NCBI GenBank assembly: GCA_033485155.1
Contig: JAWQJJ010000001.1
Coordinates: 186,001 to 250,000, forward strand
DNA: 64,000 nt
From: Methanomassiliicoccus sp.
Lineage (GTDB): Archaea; Thermoplasmatota; Thermoplasmata; Methanomassiliicoccales; Methanomassiliicoccaceae
Direction of reading: 5' to 3'
The notes below the pieces were generated by a model, which saw only the letters and a program-made list of their open reading frames with translations, did no database searches and had not been told where the DNA came from. Below are positions 7,652-15,098 of the stretch, in pieces (positions within the stretch are counted from its first letter, which is position 1; every line of letters begins with the position of its first letter). The position numbers and the translations under genes are program-made.

Positions 7652-8176
7652 ATGACCGAGATATTCATCCTCAGGCTCGGCCATCGACCGGAAAGGGACA
7701 AGCGGGTGACGACCCACGTGGCCCTCACCGCCCGGGCCTTCGGGGCCAAGGGGATCTACGTGTCCACCTTGGACGAGGAGCTCGAGAGGAGCGTCAGGTC
7801 GGTCGTGAAGCGCTTCGGCGGCGATTTCACCATCACCACCGGCGTCAAGTGGAAGGAGTTATTACGCAACTTCGAAGGAACCAAGGTGCACCTGACCATG
7901 TATGGTGCGCACATCGATGATGCGCTGCCCAAGGTGCGGACTGCGATGACGGAGAAGATGCTCATCGTGGTCGGGGCGGAGAAGGTACCCCCCGAGGTGT
8001 ACCAGGCAGCGACGTTCAACATCGGGGTCGGCAACCAGCCGCACTCTGAGGTGGCGGCCCTGGCGGTCTTCCTGGACCGCCTCAAGGAGGGCGCCGGACT
8101 GCGCACCGATTTCCATGGTCGCATGACCGTGGTCCCGTGCGAGCGGGGGAAGAAGGTTGTCAACGGTCCCGAATGA
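7652..8176 (+). CDS. trm56: tRNA (cytidine(56)-2'-O)-methyltransferase aTrm56
   Basis: The 174-residue protein matches archaeal aTrm56, a SPOUT enzyme that uses SAM to methylate the 2'-OH of C56 in tRNA. The start EIFILRLGHRPERDKRVTTH, the central TMYGAHIDD and the knot region MLIVVGAEKVPPEVYQAATFNIGVG followed by NQPHSEVAALAVFLDR are all characteristic. ATG 7652 was chosen over GTG 7640 because it starts just before the first strand. It overlaps the HD gene downstream by 20 nt. Confidence 0.92.
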   Translation: MTEIFILRLGHRPERDKRVTTHVALTARAFGAKGIYVSTLDEELERSVRSVVKRFGGDFTITTGVKWKELLRNFEGTKVHLTMYGAHIDDALPKVRTAMTEKMLIVVGAEKVPPEVYQAATFNIGVGNQPHSEVAALAVFLDRLKEGAGLRTDFHGRMTVVPCERGKKVVNGPE

Positions 8177-8753
8177 ACAGGAATGCATCGAGATACTGCG
8201 GTCCCAGGGCACCCCGGACCGGGTAATCAAGCATGTCTGCACCGTCACCCGTCTGGCGGTGGCCATCGCCCGCCGGTGCGGGGCGGACATCGATCTAGTG
8301 CGGGCCGGGGGACTGCTGCATGATGTCGGAAGGTCGAGGACCCACGGAATTCGTCACGGGGTGGAGGGGGAAGCCATCGCCCGTTCCCTGGCCCTGCCCG
8401 AGCCGCTGGTGCTGATCATCAGGAAGCACATTGGTGCGGGAATAATTCCTGAGGAGGCCAGGGTCCTGGGCCTGCCCGAGCTGGACTACATCCCATCTAC
8501 ATTGGAAGAGAAGATCGTTTGCCACGCCGACAACCTGGTGGGGGATGCAGATTATATGACTTCGCGCGCTGCCTTCGAAGACTTCGTGAGGAAAGGGCTG
8601 CGTGAATCGGGTGAGCGCATGCTGGCCATGCATCGTGAGCTGTCGGCGGTGTGTGGAACGGACGTTGATACAATCGCCGCAAACCTCGAGCCATTGGATA
8701 AGAGTCCCTGCTCGAAGTACCTTGAGATGAGGATCAACAAGTGGACCGACTGA
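8157..8753 (+). CDS. HD-domain phosphohydrolase (TIGR00295-like)
   Basis: This 198-residue HD protein shows the metal-binding pattern H..HD..D across VIKHVCTVTRLAVA, GGLLHDVGRS and a later KIVCHADNLVGD. It also has HGIRHGVEGEAIAR and RKHIGAG. The arrangement fits the archaeal TIGR00295 HDIG family, a putative metal-dependent phosphohydrolase with no defined substrate. The start TTG 8157 overlaps trm56, and no ATG or GTG precedes the conserved part. The tight link to trm56 suggests RNA or nucleotide metabolism, but this is inference. Confidence 0.82.
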   Translation: MSTVPNEQECIEILRSQGTPDRVIKHVCTVTRLAVAIARRCGADIDLVRAGGLLHDVGRSRTHGIRHGVEGEAIARSLALPEPLVLIIRKHIGAGIIPEEARVLGLPELDYIPSTLEEKIVCHADNLVGDADYMTSRAAFEDFVRKGLRESGERMLAMHRELSAVCGTDVDTIAANLEPLDKSPCSKYLEMRINKWTD

Positions 8754-8860
8754 CCCCGCCGGCGGTTCTGGAACCGATCCTCCCTCCGTCGGGGACGTTT
8801 GACCAGCTAGAGCATGGGTGAGGTTTGGCGGCAGTGACGCCGCTGGAAAAACGGAGAAGT

Positions 8861-9124
8861 TTACAGCTTCGCCGCAGGCTTCTTGGTGGTGACCCTCTTG
8901 GGGAAGTACTTCAGGATGATGATGTCTCCCACCGACTGAATCCACCGGAACGGCACGTTCACAGCCTTCGACTCCTCTACCAGGAGGGGATTCGTCTCGC
9001 TGACGAACAGGCCATCCACGCGCTTGTTGTCAAGATCGATCACCAGGTTGTTGACGTTTCCCAGGAAGATACCGTTCGACGTGTAGACCTGCAATCCCAT
9101 TAGCTCAGACGCTTCCTCTAGCAT
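8861..9124 (-). CDS. PRC-barrel domain protein
   Basis: This 87-residue protein is a single PRC-barrel: GLQVYTSNGIFLGNVNNLVIDL, then VDGLFVSETNPLL and VPFRWIQSVGDIIIL. A basic tail (KRVTTKKPAAKL) follows. Archaeal PRC-barrel proteins include the CdpB proteins, which act with FtsZ in cell division in haloarchaea; whether this one does is unknown. A related PRC-barrel gene lies at 16943-17188. The two share the fold but differ in their termini. Confidence 0.85.
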   Translation of the reverse strand: MLEEASELMGLQVYTSNGIFLGNVNNLVIDLDNKRVDGLFVSETNPLLVEESKAVNVPFRWIQSVGDIIILKYFPKRVTTKKPAAKL

Positions 9125-9306
9125 GAGTCATCCCAGTCGCGGTATCCCGTTCCTTCTTTTAATAGGTTGTGCCCCTATTCATTTACTGGACCGCTCACCT
9201 CCCCTTCGGGAGAGGGGGGCCCCGAACATACCACCGGAAATTTATTTATCGATGAAAGCGCAATACGGTTTTGCATTAGAGATGCACAACCGATGGAGAC
9301 CATGAC

Positions 9307-9702
9307 ATGGACGAGATCGAACAGATCAGGGAGAAGAAGAGGCAGGAGATGCTGAAGGGCGGGCCCCAGGGGGCTGACTGGCCGGCCGAGCCTGCTGAGG
9401 TCAATGACGGTACGTTCAACGATTTCATCAAGAAGTACTCGGTAGTGGTGGTCGACTGCTGGGCGCCGTGGTGTGGACCATGCCGGATGATGTCTCCGGT
9501 GATCGATGCGCTGGCCAAGGAGATGCAGGGTAAGATCGCCTTCGGGAAGCTGAACACCGATATGAACCCCAAGGTCGCTATGCGCTTCCAGATCGAGGCC
9601 ATCCCCACCCTGCTGGTCCTTAAGGACGGGGAGCTGGTGGAGCGGCTGGTCGGCGCCAAGCCCAAGGAAGACCTCGCCAGGCGGCTGCGCGCTCACCTCT
9701 GA
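9307..9702 (+). CDS. trxA: Thioredoxin with N-terminal extension
   Basis: The protein has 131 residues. About 30 charged residues (DEIEQIREKKRQEM) precede a classical thioredoxin fold with WCGPC at 55-59 and the cis-proline in IEAIPTLLVLKDGE. The protein would reduce disulfides in the cytosol. A thioredoxin-reductase-like gene follows 85 bp later with its own TATA-like box, so the two are neighbours rather than a strict operon. The charged N-terminal extension is not part of the standard fold. Confidence 0.92.
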   Translation: MDEIEQIREKKRQEMLKGGPQGADWPAEPAEVNDGTFNDFIKKYSVVVVDCWAPWCGPCRMMSPVIDALAKEMQGKIAFGKLNTDMNPKVAMRFQIEAIPTLLVLKDGELVERLVGAKPKEDLARRLRAHL

Positions 9703-9787
9703 GCAAACGCCTTCACTTTCTACTTTTCGGTCTTACTAACCATAAAGGTATAAAAACCCGCCAGGCCCTAAAGGCAGAGGGAGCAAT

Positions 9788-10672
9788 ATGGAGACGGACA
9801 TCACCATCATAGGGCTCGGTCCAGCCGGACTGCAGGCTGCAATCCACGCGGCGAGGAAAAAGGTCAAGGTCGTCGCCGTGGGGAAGAGCGAAGTGTCATC
9901 TCTCAACAAGGCCGAGGTGGAGAACTACCTGGGCCTCGACAAGACGGACGGAACGGAGATCCTGAGCAAGGGAAGGGAACAGGCCAAGAGGTTCGGCGCG
10001 GAGCTGCTGGAGGAGGAGGTCGTCAAACTCATCAAAGAGGGAGACGCCTTCGTCGTGGTCACCGACCATGAGAGGGAGATACGCTCCCGGGCGGTGGTCC
10101 TCGCGGTTGGCATCTCCCGGGCCAAGCTTAATGTTCCAGGAGAGAAGGAGTTCCTGGGGAAGGGGGTGAGCTACTGCGCCTCCTGCGATGCTGGGTTCTT
10201 CAAAGGGCGTCCGGTCGTGATAATCGGCGAGGAGAGCGAGGCCGCAGAATCGGCCTCATTGATGACGGAGTACGCGTCAAAGGTGTACTGGGTCCATCGG
10301 CAGTTGAAGGCTTCAGAGCAGATGGTGGAGAAGGCCCGCAAGGCTAACGTCGAAATGGTCCAGGCCAAGCCGCTGCGCATTGTGGGCGAGCAGACCGTCA
10401 CCGGCCTGGAGCTGGAAGGTGGAAGGAAGCTGGACGTGAACGGTGTGTTCATCGCTCTGGGGGCCAAGGGGTCGATCGAGCTGGCCCTGGAGCTGGGCAT
10501 CATGCCCGACCCCAGCGGCCAGATCCCGGTGGACGGCAACTGCCGCACCGAGATGGAGATGGTGTACGCCTGCGGAGACGTGACCGGCCTGCCCTGGCAG
10601 CTGGCCCGCGCCGTCGGTCAGGGTTGCGTGGCCGGCGACAACGCCGCAAAAGCGGTCCGGGCAGGGAAGTGA
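9788..10672 (+). CDS. trxB: Thioredoxin-reductase-like flavoprotein
   Basis: The 294-residue protein has FAD motif GLGPAG (9-14), redox pair CASC (130-133) and the terminal FAD motif ACGDVTG. The second nucleotide site is degenerate. The usual GGGxSA is GEESEA (147-152), and the HRR pattern for NADPH phosphate is HRQ (170-172). This resembles the situation in the deazaflavin-dependent thioredoxin reductase of Methanocaldococcus, so F420H2 rather than NADPH may be the donor. A TATA-like TATAAAAA at about 9747-9755 lies upstream. Partner thioredoxin is at 9307. Confidence 0.85.
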   Translation: METDITIIGLGPAGLQAAIHAARKKVKVVAVGKSEVSSLNKAEVENYLGLDKTDGTEILSKGREQAKRFGAELLEEEVVKLIKEGDAFVVVTDHEREIRSRAVVLAVGISRAKLNVPGEKEFLGKGVSYCASCDAGFFKGRPVVIIGEESEAAESASLMTEYASKVYWVHRQLKASEQMVEKARKANVEMVQAKPLRIVGEQTVTGLELEGGRKLDVNGVFIALGAKGSIELALELGIMPDPSGQIPVDGNCRTEMEMVYACGDVTGLPWQLARAVGQGCVAGDNAAKAVRAGK

Positions 10673-10676
10673 GCCG

Positions 10677-11198
10677 ATGTCCCTGGAGAACGAATTGGTG
10701 GCAGGAATATTGCGGGAAGAGGGCGGGTTCCGAGATTCGCTGAGGAAGGTTCTAGAAGAGGATCTCAAGATGAGCATTCACGAATTCTGCTCCCAGACCG
10801 GGCTGTCGCCGTCGACGATCTACAAAATAATGCAGGACCAGAGGGAGCCCAACCTTCGCACGGTGAGAGACATCATCCGGGCCGTCCGCCGCATGGAGAC
10901 CAAGCCGCACGGTAACTTCATAGCCGTCATCGCCGCCCGCCCGGTGCTCAGCCGGATCGAGGAGCGGACGGTTAAGGTCGGAGAGCGTGACGTAAGGGTC
11001 AAGGAATACCCGGCCAACAGCATGGAGGACGCGATCGTCGCCGCGGTGATGGCGGAGAAGGACGGGGCGCTGGCGATTGTGTGTGCGCCCATCGTTGCGC
11101 CTACTATCCAGAAGATCTTGACCATCCCGGTCTCCATTGTCATTCCCCGGGATAGCATCGCGCGGGCCATCGAGGTAGCCGCCCAGAAGACCCTGTGA
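10677..11198 (+). CDS. XRE-type HTH transcriptional regulator with C-terminal sensor-like domain
   Basis: This 173-residue protein begins with a helical lead, then an XRE HTH (SIHEFCSQTGLSPSTIYKIM, followed by PNLRTVRDIIRAVRRME). The C-terminal alpha/beta domain has FIAVIAARPVLSRIEER and CAPIVAPTIQKILTIPVSIV. This combination resembles archaeal COG1709-type regulators. The start is 4 nt after the reductase stop, so the two genes are co-transcribed, which suggests a link to redox state. The ligand of the C-terminal domain is unknown. Confidence 0.75.
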   Translation: MSLENELVAGILREEGGFRDSLRKVLEEDLKMSIHEFCSQTGLSPSTIYKIMQDQREPNLRTVRDIIRAVRRMETKPHGNFIAVIAARPVLSRIEERTVKVGERDVRVKEYPANSMEDAIVAAVMAEKDGALAIVCAPIVAPTIQKILTIPVSIVIPRDSIARAIEVAAQKTL

Positions 11199-11309
11199 AC
11201 CGCTTACGCCCTTACAGGCGGAGGCCTCTGTATGCCGTCTTCTGGCGAACGAGCTACGGAGGCGTCGGCTAGCTCCCGGCCAGATGGCCGTTGTCAATAA
11301 ATTACCCAT

Positions 11310-11335
11310 CCAATTTTATAAAAAAGATGAATTGG
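11310..11335 (-). terminator. T-rich terminator-like element after the ABC importer operon
   Basis: Reading the minus strand past the ATPase stop, CCAATT pairs with AATTGG across a 14-nt spacer containing CTTTTTTATAAAA. The T-run and weak dyad lie between convergent genes, the expected place for a terminator. Archaea usually need only the T-run. Confidence 0.4.
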
Positions 11336-11407
11336 GAGGTGACTGAAAGTCCCCCATGGTGCTCAGAGGTTTGCATCATTGCCAGCAGATCTGCATGCAG
11401 AAAGACC

Positions 11408-12178
11408 TTAAACGCCCTGGCGCTGCTGCTCCAGCTCATCGAGGATGGTCTTCCTTAGGTTGATGAAATCTTGGTTGGCCCGGTCCCGTGGTCGGGGAAG
11501 CTCTATCTTGTGGATGACCCTCACTCTCCCCGGACGGGAGGTGAGGACGACGACTCTATCAGATAGGAATACCGCCTCATCCACCGAGTGGGTGATGAAT
11601 ATGATGGTCTTCTTCGTCTCCGACCAGATGCGGAGCAGTTCCTTCTGCATCTGGTTCCTGGTCTGAGCGTCCAAAGCTCCGAAAGGTTCGTCCATGAGCA
11701 GGATCGCAGGCTCGTTGGCCAATGCCCGGGCGATCCCCACACGCTGCTTCATGCCTCCGGAAAGCTGGTTGGGGTGGGAATCTTCGAAACCCTTCAGCCC
11801 GACCAGGTCGATATACTTCTGGGAGATCTCCTTTCTTTTCTCAGAGGATACGCCCTTCACTTCCAACCCGAACTCGACGTTGCGGCGGACTGTTCTCCAA
11901 GGGAAGAGAGCGAATTCCTGGAACACCATCCCGCGGTCCGAGCCCGGTCCGATGATGTTCTTGCCCTTGAGGGTCATGGTCCCCGATGTCTTGCTCTCAA
12001 GCCCGGCAATGATCCTCAGAAGTGTGGTCTTGCCGCACCCCGAGGGTCCCAGTATGCACACGAACTCGCCGTCCTTGACCTCTAGGTCGATGTCCTGGAG
12101 TGCGACGAGCTGGTCCTGACCCTTGGGGAAGACCTTGGTCATGTGCTGGATCGTTAGACTTACCGCATTCCCATCCAT
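11408..12178 (-). CDS. ABC importer ATP-binding protein (SsuB/TauB type)
   Basis: The 256-residue ATPase has Walker A GPSGCGKTT, Q-loop MVFQEFALFPW, signature LSGGMKQRV, Walker B ILLMDEPFGALDAQT and switch ITHSVDEAVFLSDR. These features and the closing PRPRDR motif are typical of nitrate/sulfonate/taurine importers. It overlaps the permease end by 19 nt and completes an SBP-permease-ATPase operon. The transported compound cannot be read from the sequence; an organosulfonate or other small anion is the usual guess. Confidence 0.9.
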   Translation of the reverse strand: MDGNAVSLTIQHMTKVFPKGQDQLVALQDIDLEVKDGEFVCILGPSGCGKTTLLRIIAGLESKTSGTMTLKGKNIIGPGSDRGMVFQEFALFPWRTVRRNVEFGLEVKGVSSEKRKEISQKYIDLVGLKGFEDSHPNQLSGGMKQRVGIARALANEPAILLMDEPFGALDAQTRNQMQKELLRIWSETKKTIIFITHSVDEAVFLSDRVVVLTSRPGRVRVIHKIELPRPRDRANQDFINLRKTILDELEQQRQGV

Positions 12179-12981
12179 ATTGAGACCCTCTTCTCGATGA
12201 GCTTGGAGGCGCCCGTGGTCGCAATACCTAGGATGGCGATCATGAGCATTCCAGCGAACATATATTCATAGAGGCCGATCGAACCGTTGATATTGATGAT
12301 CGCACCGATCCCGCCGCCCCTGGCGCCGATCATCTCGGCTGCCACTATGCACATCCAAGCGATGCCGAGACCTACAGTCACGCCGGTCATCAGATATGGG
12401 ATGGTGTACGGGAAGACAACCTTGGTGAAGATCGTCCTTCGGTTCGCTCCCAGTGTCTTGGCCGCGTCCATGAGAGTCGTCTCCACGCTCTTGACCCCGA
12501 AGATGACGTTGGACAGTATAGGGAAGAATGCTCCCAGGAATATGACCGCCACCGGTCCCCAGTACAGCCCCAGGGCGATGAAGAACAGGGGCACCCAGGC
12601 AATGGGGGGGATGGGCCTTAGCATCTCGGCTATCGGCTTGCCCAAGCCGTCGGCTATGCGAGAGTAACCCATGGCCAGCCCCAACGGCACCGCCACGAGC
12701 AGGGCTAGCAAGAACCCGACGACGAACCTACCCAGGCTTGCAAAAACCTGCTGCATCATCGGCAGGCCGGTGGCAGGGTCCTTGTTGAAGGACTTGATGA
12801 AAGCATCCAGCACCAGCGGTGGTGCGGGCAGATATGGTTTATTCAGAATTATCGAACCGATCCACCATATGGCTATGAATCCAATGATGGAAATGGCATA
12901 GAGTATGTAGTCAGATGCCTGATCACGCTTCAAGCCGATAAAAGACCGGAAAGAGCGGCCTGGCTCCTGAGTGTTTGTCAT
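12160..12981 (-). CDS. ABC importer permease (SsuC/TauC type)
   Basis: The 273-residue protein has six membrane segments. The EAA loop contains DAAKTLGANRRTIFTKVVFP, the coupling motif that docks to the ATPase. The preceding REMLRPIPPIAWVPL-like stretch (AEMLRPIPPIAWVPLFFIA) is diagnostic for the SsuC/TauC group. It lies between the binding-protein gene (47 nt away) and the ATPase gene (19-nt overlap). Confidence 0.9.
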   Translation of the reverse strand: MTNTQEPGRSFRSFIGLKRDQASDYILYAISIIGFIAIWWIGSIILNKPYLPAPPLVLDAFIKSFNKDPATGLPMMQQVFASLGRFVVGFLLALLVAVPLGLAMGYSRIADGLGKPIAEMLRPIPPIAWVPLFFIALGLYWGPVAVIFLGAFFPILSNVIFGVKSVETTLMDAAKTLGANRRTIFTKVVFPYTIPYLMTGVTVGLGIAWMCIVAAEMIGARGGGIGAIININGSIGLYEYMFAGMLMIAILGIATTGASKLIEKRVSIWMGMR

Positions 12982-13028
12982 TTCGGTCCCCTCATACCTG
13001 TTAAAAGAAGAAAAAGGTTTGGTGGCTA

Positions 13029-14111
13029 TTAAGCCGCCACGACATTATAGCCGTTCTTCTCCGCTATGGCCTGCAGAAGCAAGTGCTGGATGGAACCCAG
13101 CCCGGGGTCGCCGATGACCTTGCCGTTCAGGTCCGCGAAGGTCTTGATGTCATTGGACACCACCAGGGCGGAACCCTCGGTGTTGGCACCGGCGATAATC
13201 TTCACCTGGACGCCGTTGTTCAGGTGCTTCAGGATGGCGGGCGGGGCACCAAGATAGCCAATATCCACGCTGTTGGCGGCGAAAGCGTCCATCTCGGCCG
13301 GGCCGGCGGCAAATCCACCGGGACTGGCAGCGACGGCATTTATGCCATACTGATGGAACAGGGAGGTCCCGCCGCCCACGGTGGCGTTCATGGCCACCAG
13401 GCGAGCGAACTGGTGCAGGTCACCGGCAAGGTATCCTACCTTGACCTCGGTCATTGTCGTGGTAGGCTGGACATCACCGATCGAGTTCAGGTATGATGCG
13501 TCCACATACTTGCCGATGAAGTCATCGACCGAAGAGTAGCCGGCAGAGGTCAGCTTGGCCTCACTGGTCTGGTTCAGCTGGATGAAGTCGTTGGTGAAGT
13601 TCTTCAGTCCGTCGATGAACGAGGACGACAATTGGTCGGTGAACTTGGTGTGGTCCAGAGAGTCCGCGACCACGCTGTTGTTGGTGTTGCTGAACTCCGC
13701 ACCCATCTGCAGGAGCAGGGTGTAGTTGGCGCTGTCAGGGTGAGCGATGGCATCAGCGATCCAGGCATTCGCTAGGTCGTTAGCCTTCAGGAACGCCTTT
13801 ACCACATCGGGGTGGGCTTGGGCGAACGCATTGCTGGCGACCACAACACAGCACGGATGGTCGGGCCAGATCTCACTAGACCAGTAGAGCACGTGAGCGT
13901 TACCGGACATCACGGCCTGTGAGGAGTATGGTTCCCATGATATGCCTCCCGCGATGCTGCCCTGAGCTATAGCATCAGCCTGCAACTTGGGAGCAACGGT
14001 CGTGTACTTGATCGTCTTTTCCGAAGTAGACGGTATTGTCGCCCACGCCACCGCGGCGATGACGACTACCGCGACCACTAGTACAGCAGCAATAATGTAA
14101 CTTCTCTTCAT
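13029..14111 (-). CDS. ABC importer substrate-binding protein, apparently circularly permuted
   Basis: The 360-residue protein has a hydrophobic N-terminal anchor (about 6-26). In the NMT1/SsuA-like family the order is strand VKVGY, GxxEMDAFAA, GAPPAI, NTEGSALVV and GSIQHLLL, followed by the second lobe with ISWEPY and IWPDHPCC. Here the second lobe comes first: KYTTVAPKLQADAIAQ at about 34-50, ISWEPY at 57, IWPDHPCCVVV at 81. The first lobe begins only at EVKVGYLAGD (about 222) and runs to the stop, ending IQHLLLQAIAEKNG. The frame is uninterrupted, so this is a rearranged but intact gene. It is first in the importer operon. Confidence 0.8.
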   Translation of the reverse strand: MKRSYIIAAVLVVAVVVIAAVAWATIPSTSEKTIKYTTVAPKLQADAIAQGSIAGGISWEPYSSQAVMSGNAHVLYWSSEIWPDHPCCVVVASNAFAQAHPDVVKAFLKANDLANAWIADAIAHPDSANYTLLLQMGAEFSNTNNSVVADSLDHTKFTDQLSSSFIDGLKNFTNDFIQLNQTSEAKLTSAGYSSVDDFIGKYVDASYLNSIGDVQPTTTMTEVKVGYLAGDLHQFARLVAMNATVGGGTSLFHQYGINAVAASPGGFAAGPAEMDAFAANSVDIGYLGAPPAILKHLNNGVQVKIIAGANTEGSALVVSNDIKTFADLNGKVIGDPGLGSIQHLLLQAIAEKNGYNVVAA

Positions 14112-14243
14112 CAGAGCACCTAAGCGCGTTACCGCGATGAGAATATAAATGAATTATGTATTCTAAGGTAAATTATGGCACGATTGTATAAGGATTGAGC
14201 GCTGATTCTACAACTGGGTCGCTATCATGGACATTTATTGTCA

Positions 14244-14294
14244 TGAGTGCGAATATATTTCAACGATCAATCTCTACAATAATATTCGCCCTCA
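14244..14294. promoter_or_regulatory. Long dyad between the importer operon and the wHTH regulator
   Basis: TGAGTGCGAATAT (14244-14256) and ATATTCGCCCTCA (14282-14294) are reverse complements at 12 of 13 positions, separated by 25 bp. The dyad lies in the divergent intergenic region, about 50 bp before ATG 14347 and 130 bp before the binding-protein gene. A smaller dyad, GACA-TTTAT-TGTC, is at 14229-14241. A dimeric regulator, perhaps the adjacent wHTH protein, could bind here (inference). Confidence 0.5.
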
Positions 14295-14346
14295 TAACTA
14301 AACAATAAAAGCTAATAGCTTTCTCATATATGCGCGCGCGATACTA

Positions 14347-14808
14347 ATGTTCGAGCTCAATGTCGAGAGCAACACCCCCTTGACTCCGTTGAAGGACGTT
14401 GACGACATCGCCCTGCAATTCCTCACCCACATCGGGTACCTCCCCAAGGGATATAATCCCAAGACCAACGTAATCGATACGCAGGACAGCGTGCCGTACC
14501 GGCTGTTCATGGAATGCTTCATGCGGAACATGAAGCGGGCGTGGCTCGTGGACGAGCTGGCCGCCCACCTAAGCACGACCAAGCCAACCATCTACCGCCA
14601 CCTGAACAAGCTCAAGGCCATAGACATCCTCGAGGAGATCGAGACTGAGAGGGACGGTTCGGTCAAGAAAGGCTACCGCATCCGGTACGGTGACCTGAGG
14701 AAGGCGTGGAGCTTCACCGAGGCCAACGTGGAGATGGCCATGCAGAACTACCGCCTGACGGTGGAGCACTTCCAAAAGCTCGTAGAGGAGGAATCGAAAT
14801 GGCAATGA
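14347..14808 (+). CDS. Winged-helix transcriptional regulator
   Basis: The 153-residue protein has a central wHTH (AWLVDELAAHLSTTKPTIYR, recognition helix PTIYRHLNKLKAIDIL) and a wing region (ERDGSVKKGYRIRYG). A C-terminal helix follows that could dimerise (NVEMAMQNYRLTVEHFQKLV). It is divergent from the ABC importer and preceded by a strong dyad, so it may control that operon or itself. It overlaps the next gene by 10 nt. A GC-alternating run (GCGCGCGCG) lies just before the start. Confidence 0.75.
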   Translation: MFELNVESNTPLTPLKDVDDIALQFLTHIGYLPKGYNPKTNVIDTQDSVPYRLFMECFMRNMKRAWLVDELAAHLSTTKPTIYRHLNKLKAIDILEEIETERDGSVKKGYRIRYGDLRKAWSFTEANVEMAMQNYRLTVEHFQKLVEEESKWQ

Positions 14809-15083
14809 AGGAGATCGAAGAGCTGATCACCATCGGCTCCAAATACAAGATCGTGAGCACGTACAGCGAGGAGAGGCCGCTCATATCGGTCGGGGAGTTC
14901 CGCGGATATGCGGCGTTCTCCAACGAGACCGCCCTGGTGCTGAAGCTCGACAGCTCCGACGGCCAGGAGGAAGGGCAGATACGCTTCCTACCTTACCACG
15001 CCATCGTGGCCATCGACGTGCTGGAACTCGCCCCAAGAAAAGTGGAGGAGCAGAAGGACGACAACAGAGTCTACTATAGGTAG
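14799..15083 (+). CDS. Small conserved beta-rich protein upstream of elp3
   Basis: About 94 residues. ATG 14799 has a strong ribosome site (GAGGAGGAAT), so the open frame further upstream is not used. The sequence alternates beta strands (KYKIVSTYSEERPLISVGEF, AALVLKLD-like, IRFLPYHAIVAIDVLEL), as in Sm-like or other small barrels. It sits between the wHTH gene (10-nt overlap) and elp3 (15-nt gap), so it may function with tRNA modification. I do not recognise the family with certainty. Confidence 0.65.
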   Translation: MAMKEIEELITIGSKYKIVSTYSEERPLISVGEFRGYAAFSNETALVLKLDSSDGQEEGQIRFLPYHAIVAIDVLELAPRKVEEQKDDNRVYYR

Positions 15084-15098
15084 GGAAACGGTGCGTAC

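Noticed and set aside
9165-9291. GGTTGTGC and GCACAACC as an operator pair before thioredoxin
   Set aside because: The arms are 8 bp but over 100 bp apart, and one lies close to the neighbouring PRC-barrel gene start. Chance is a sufficient explanation.
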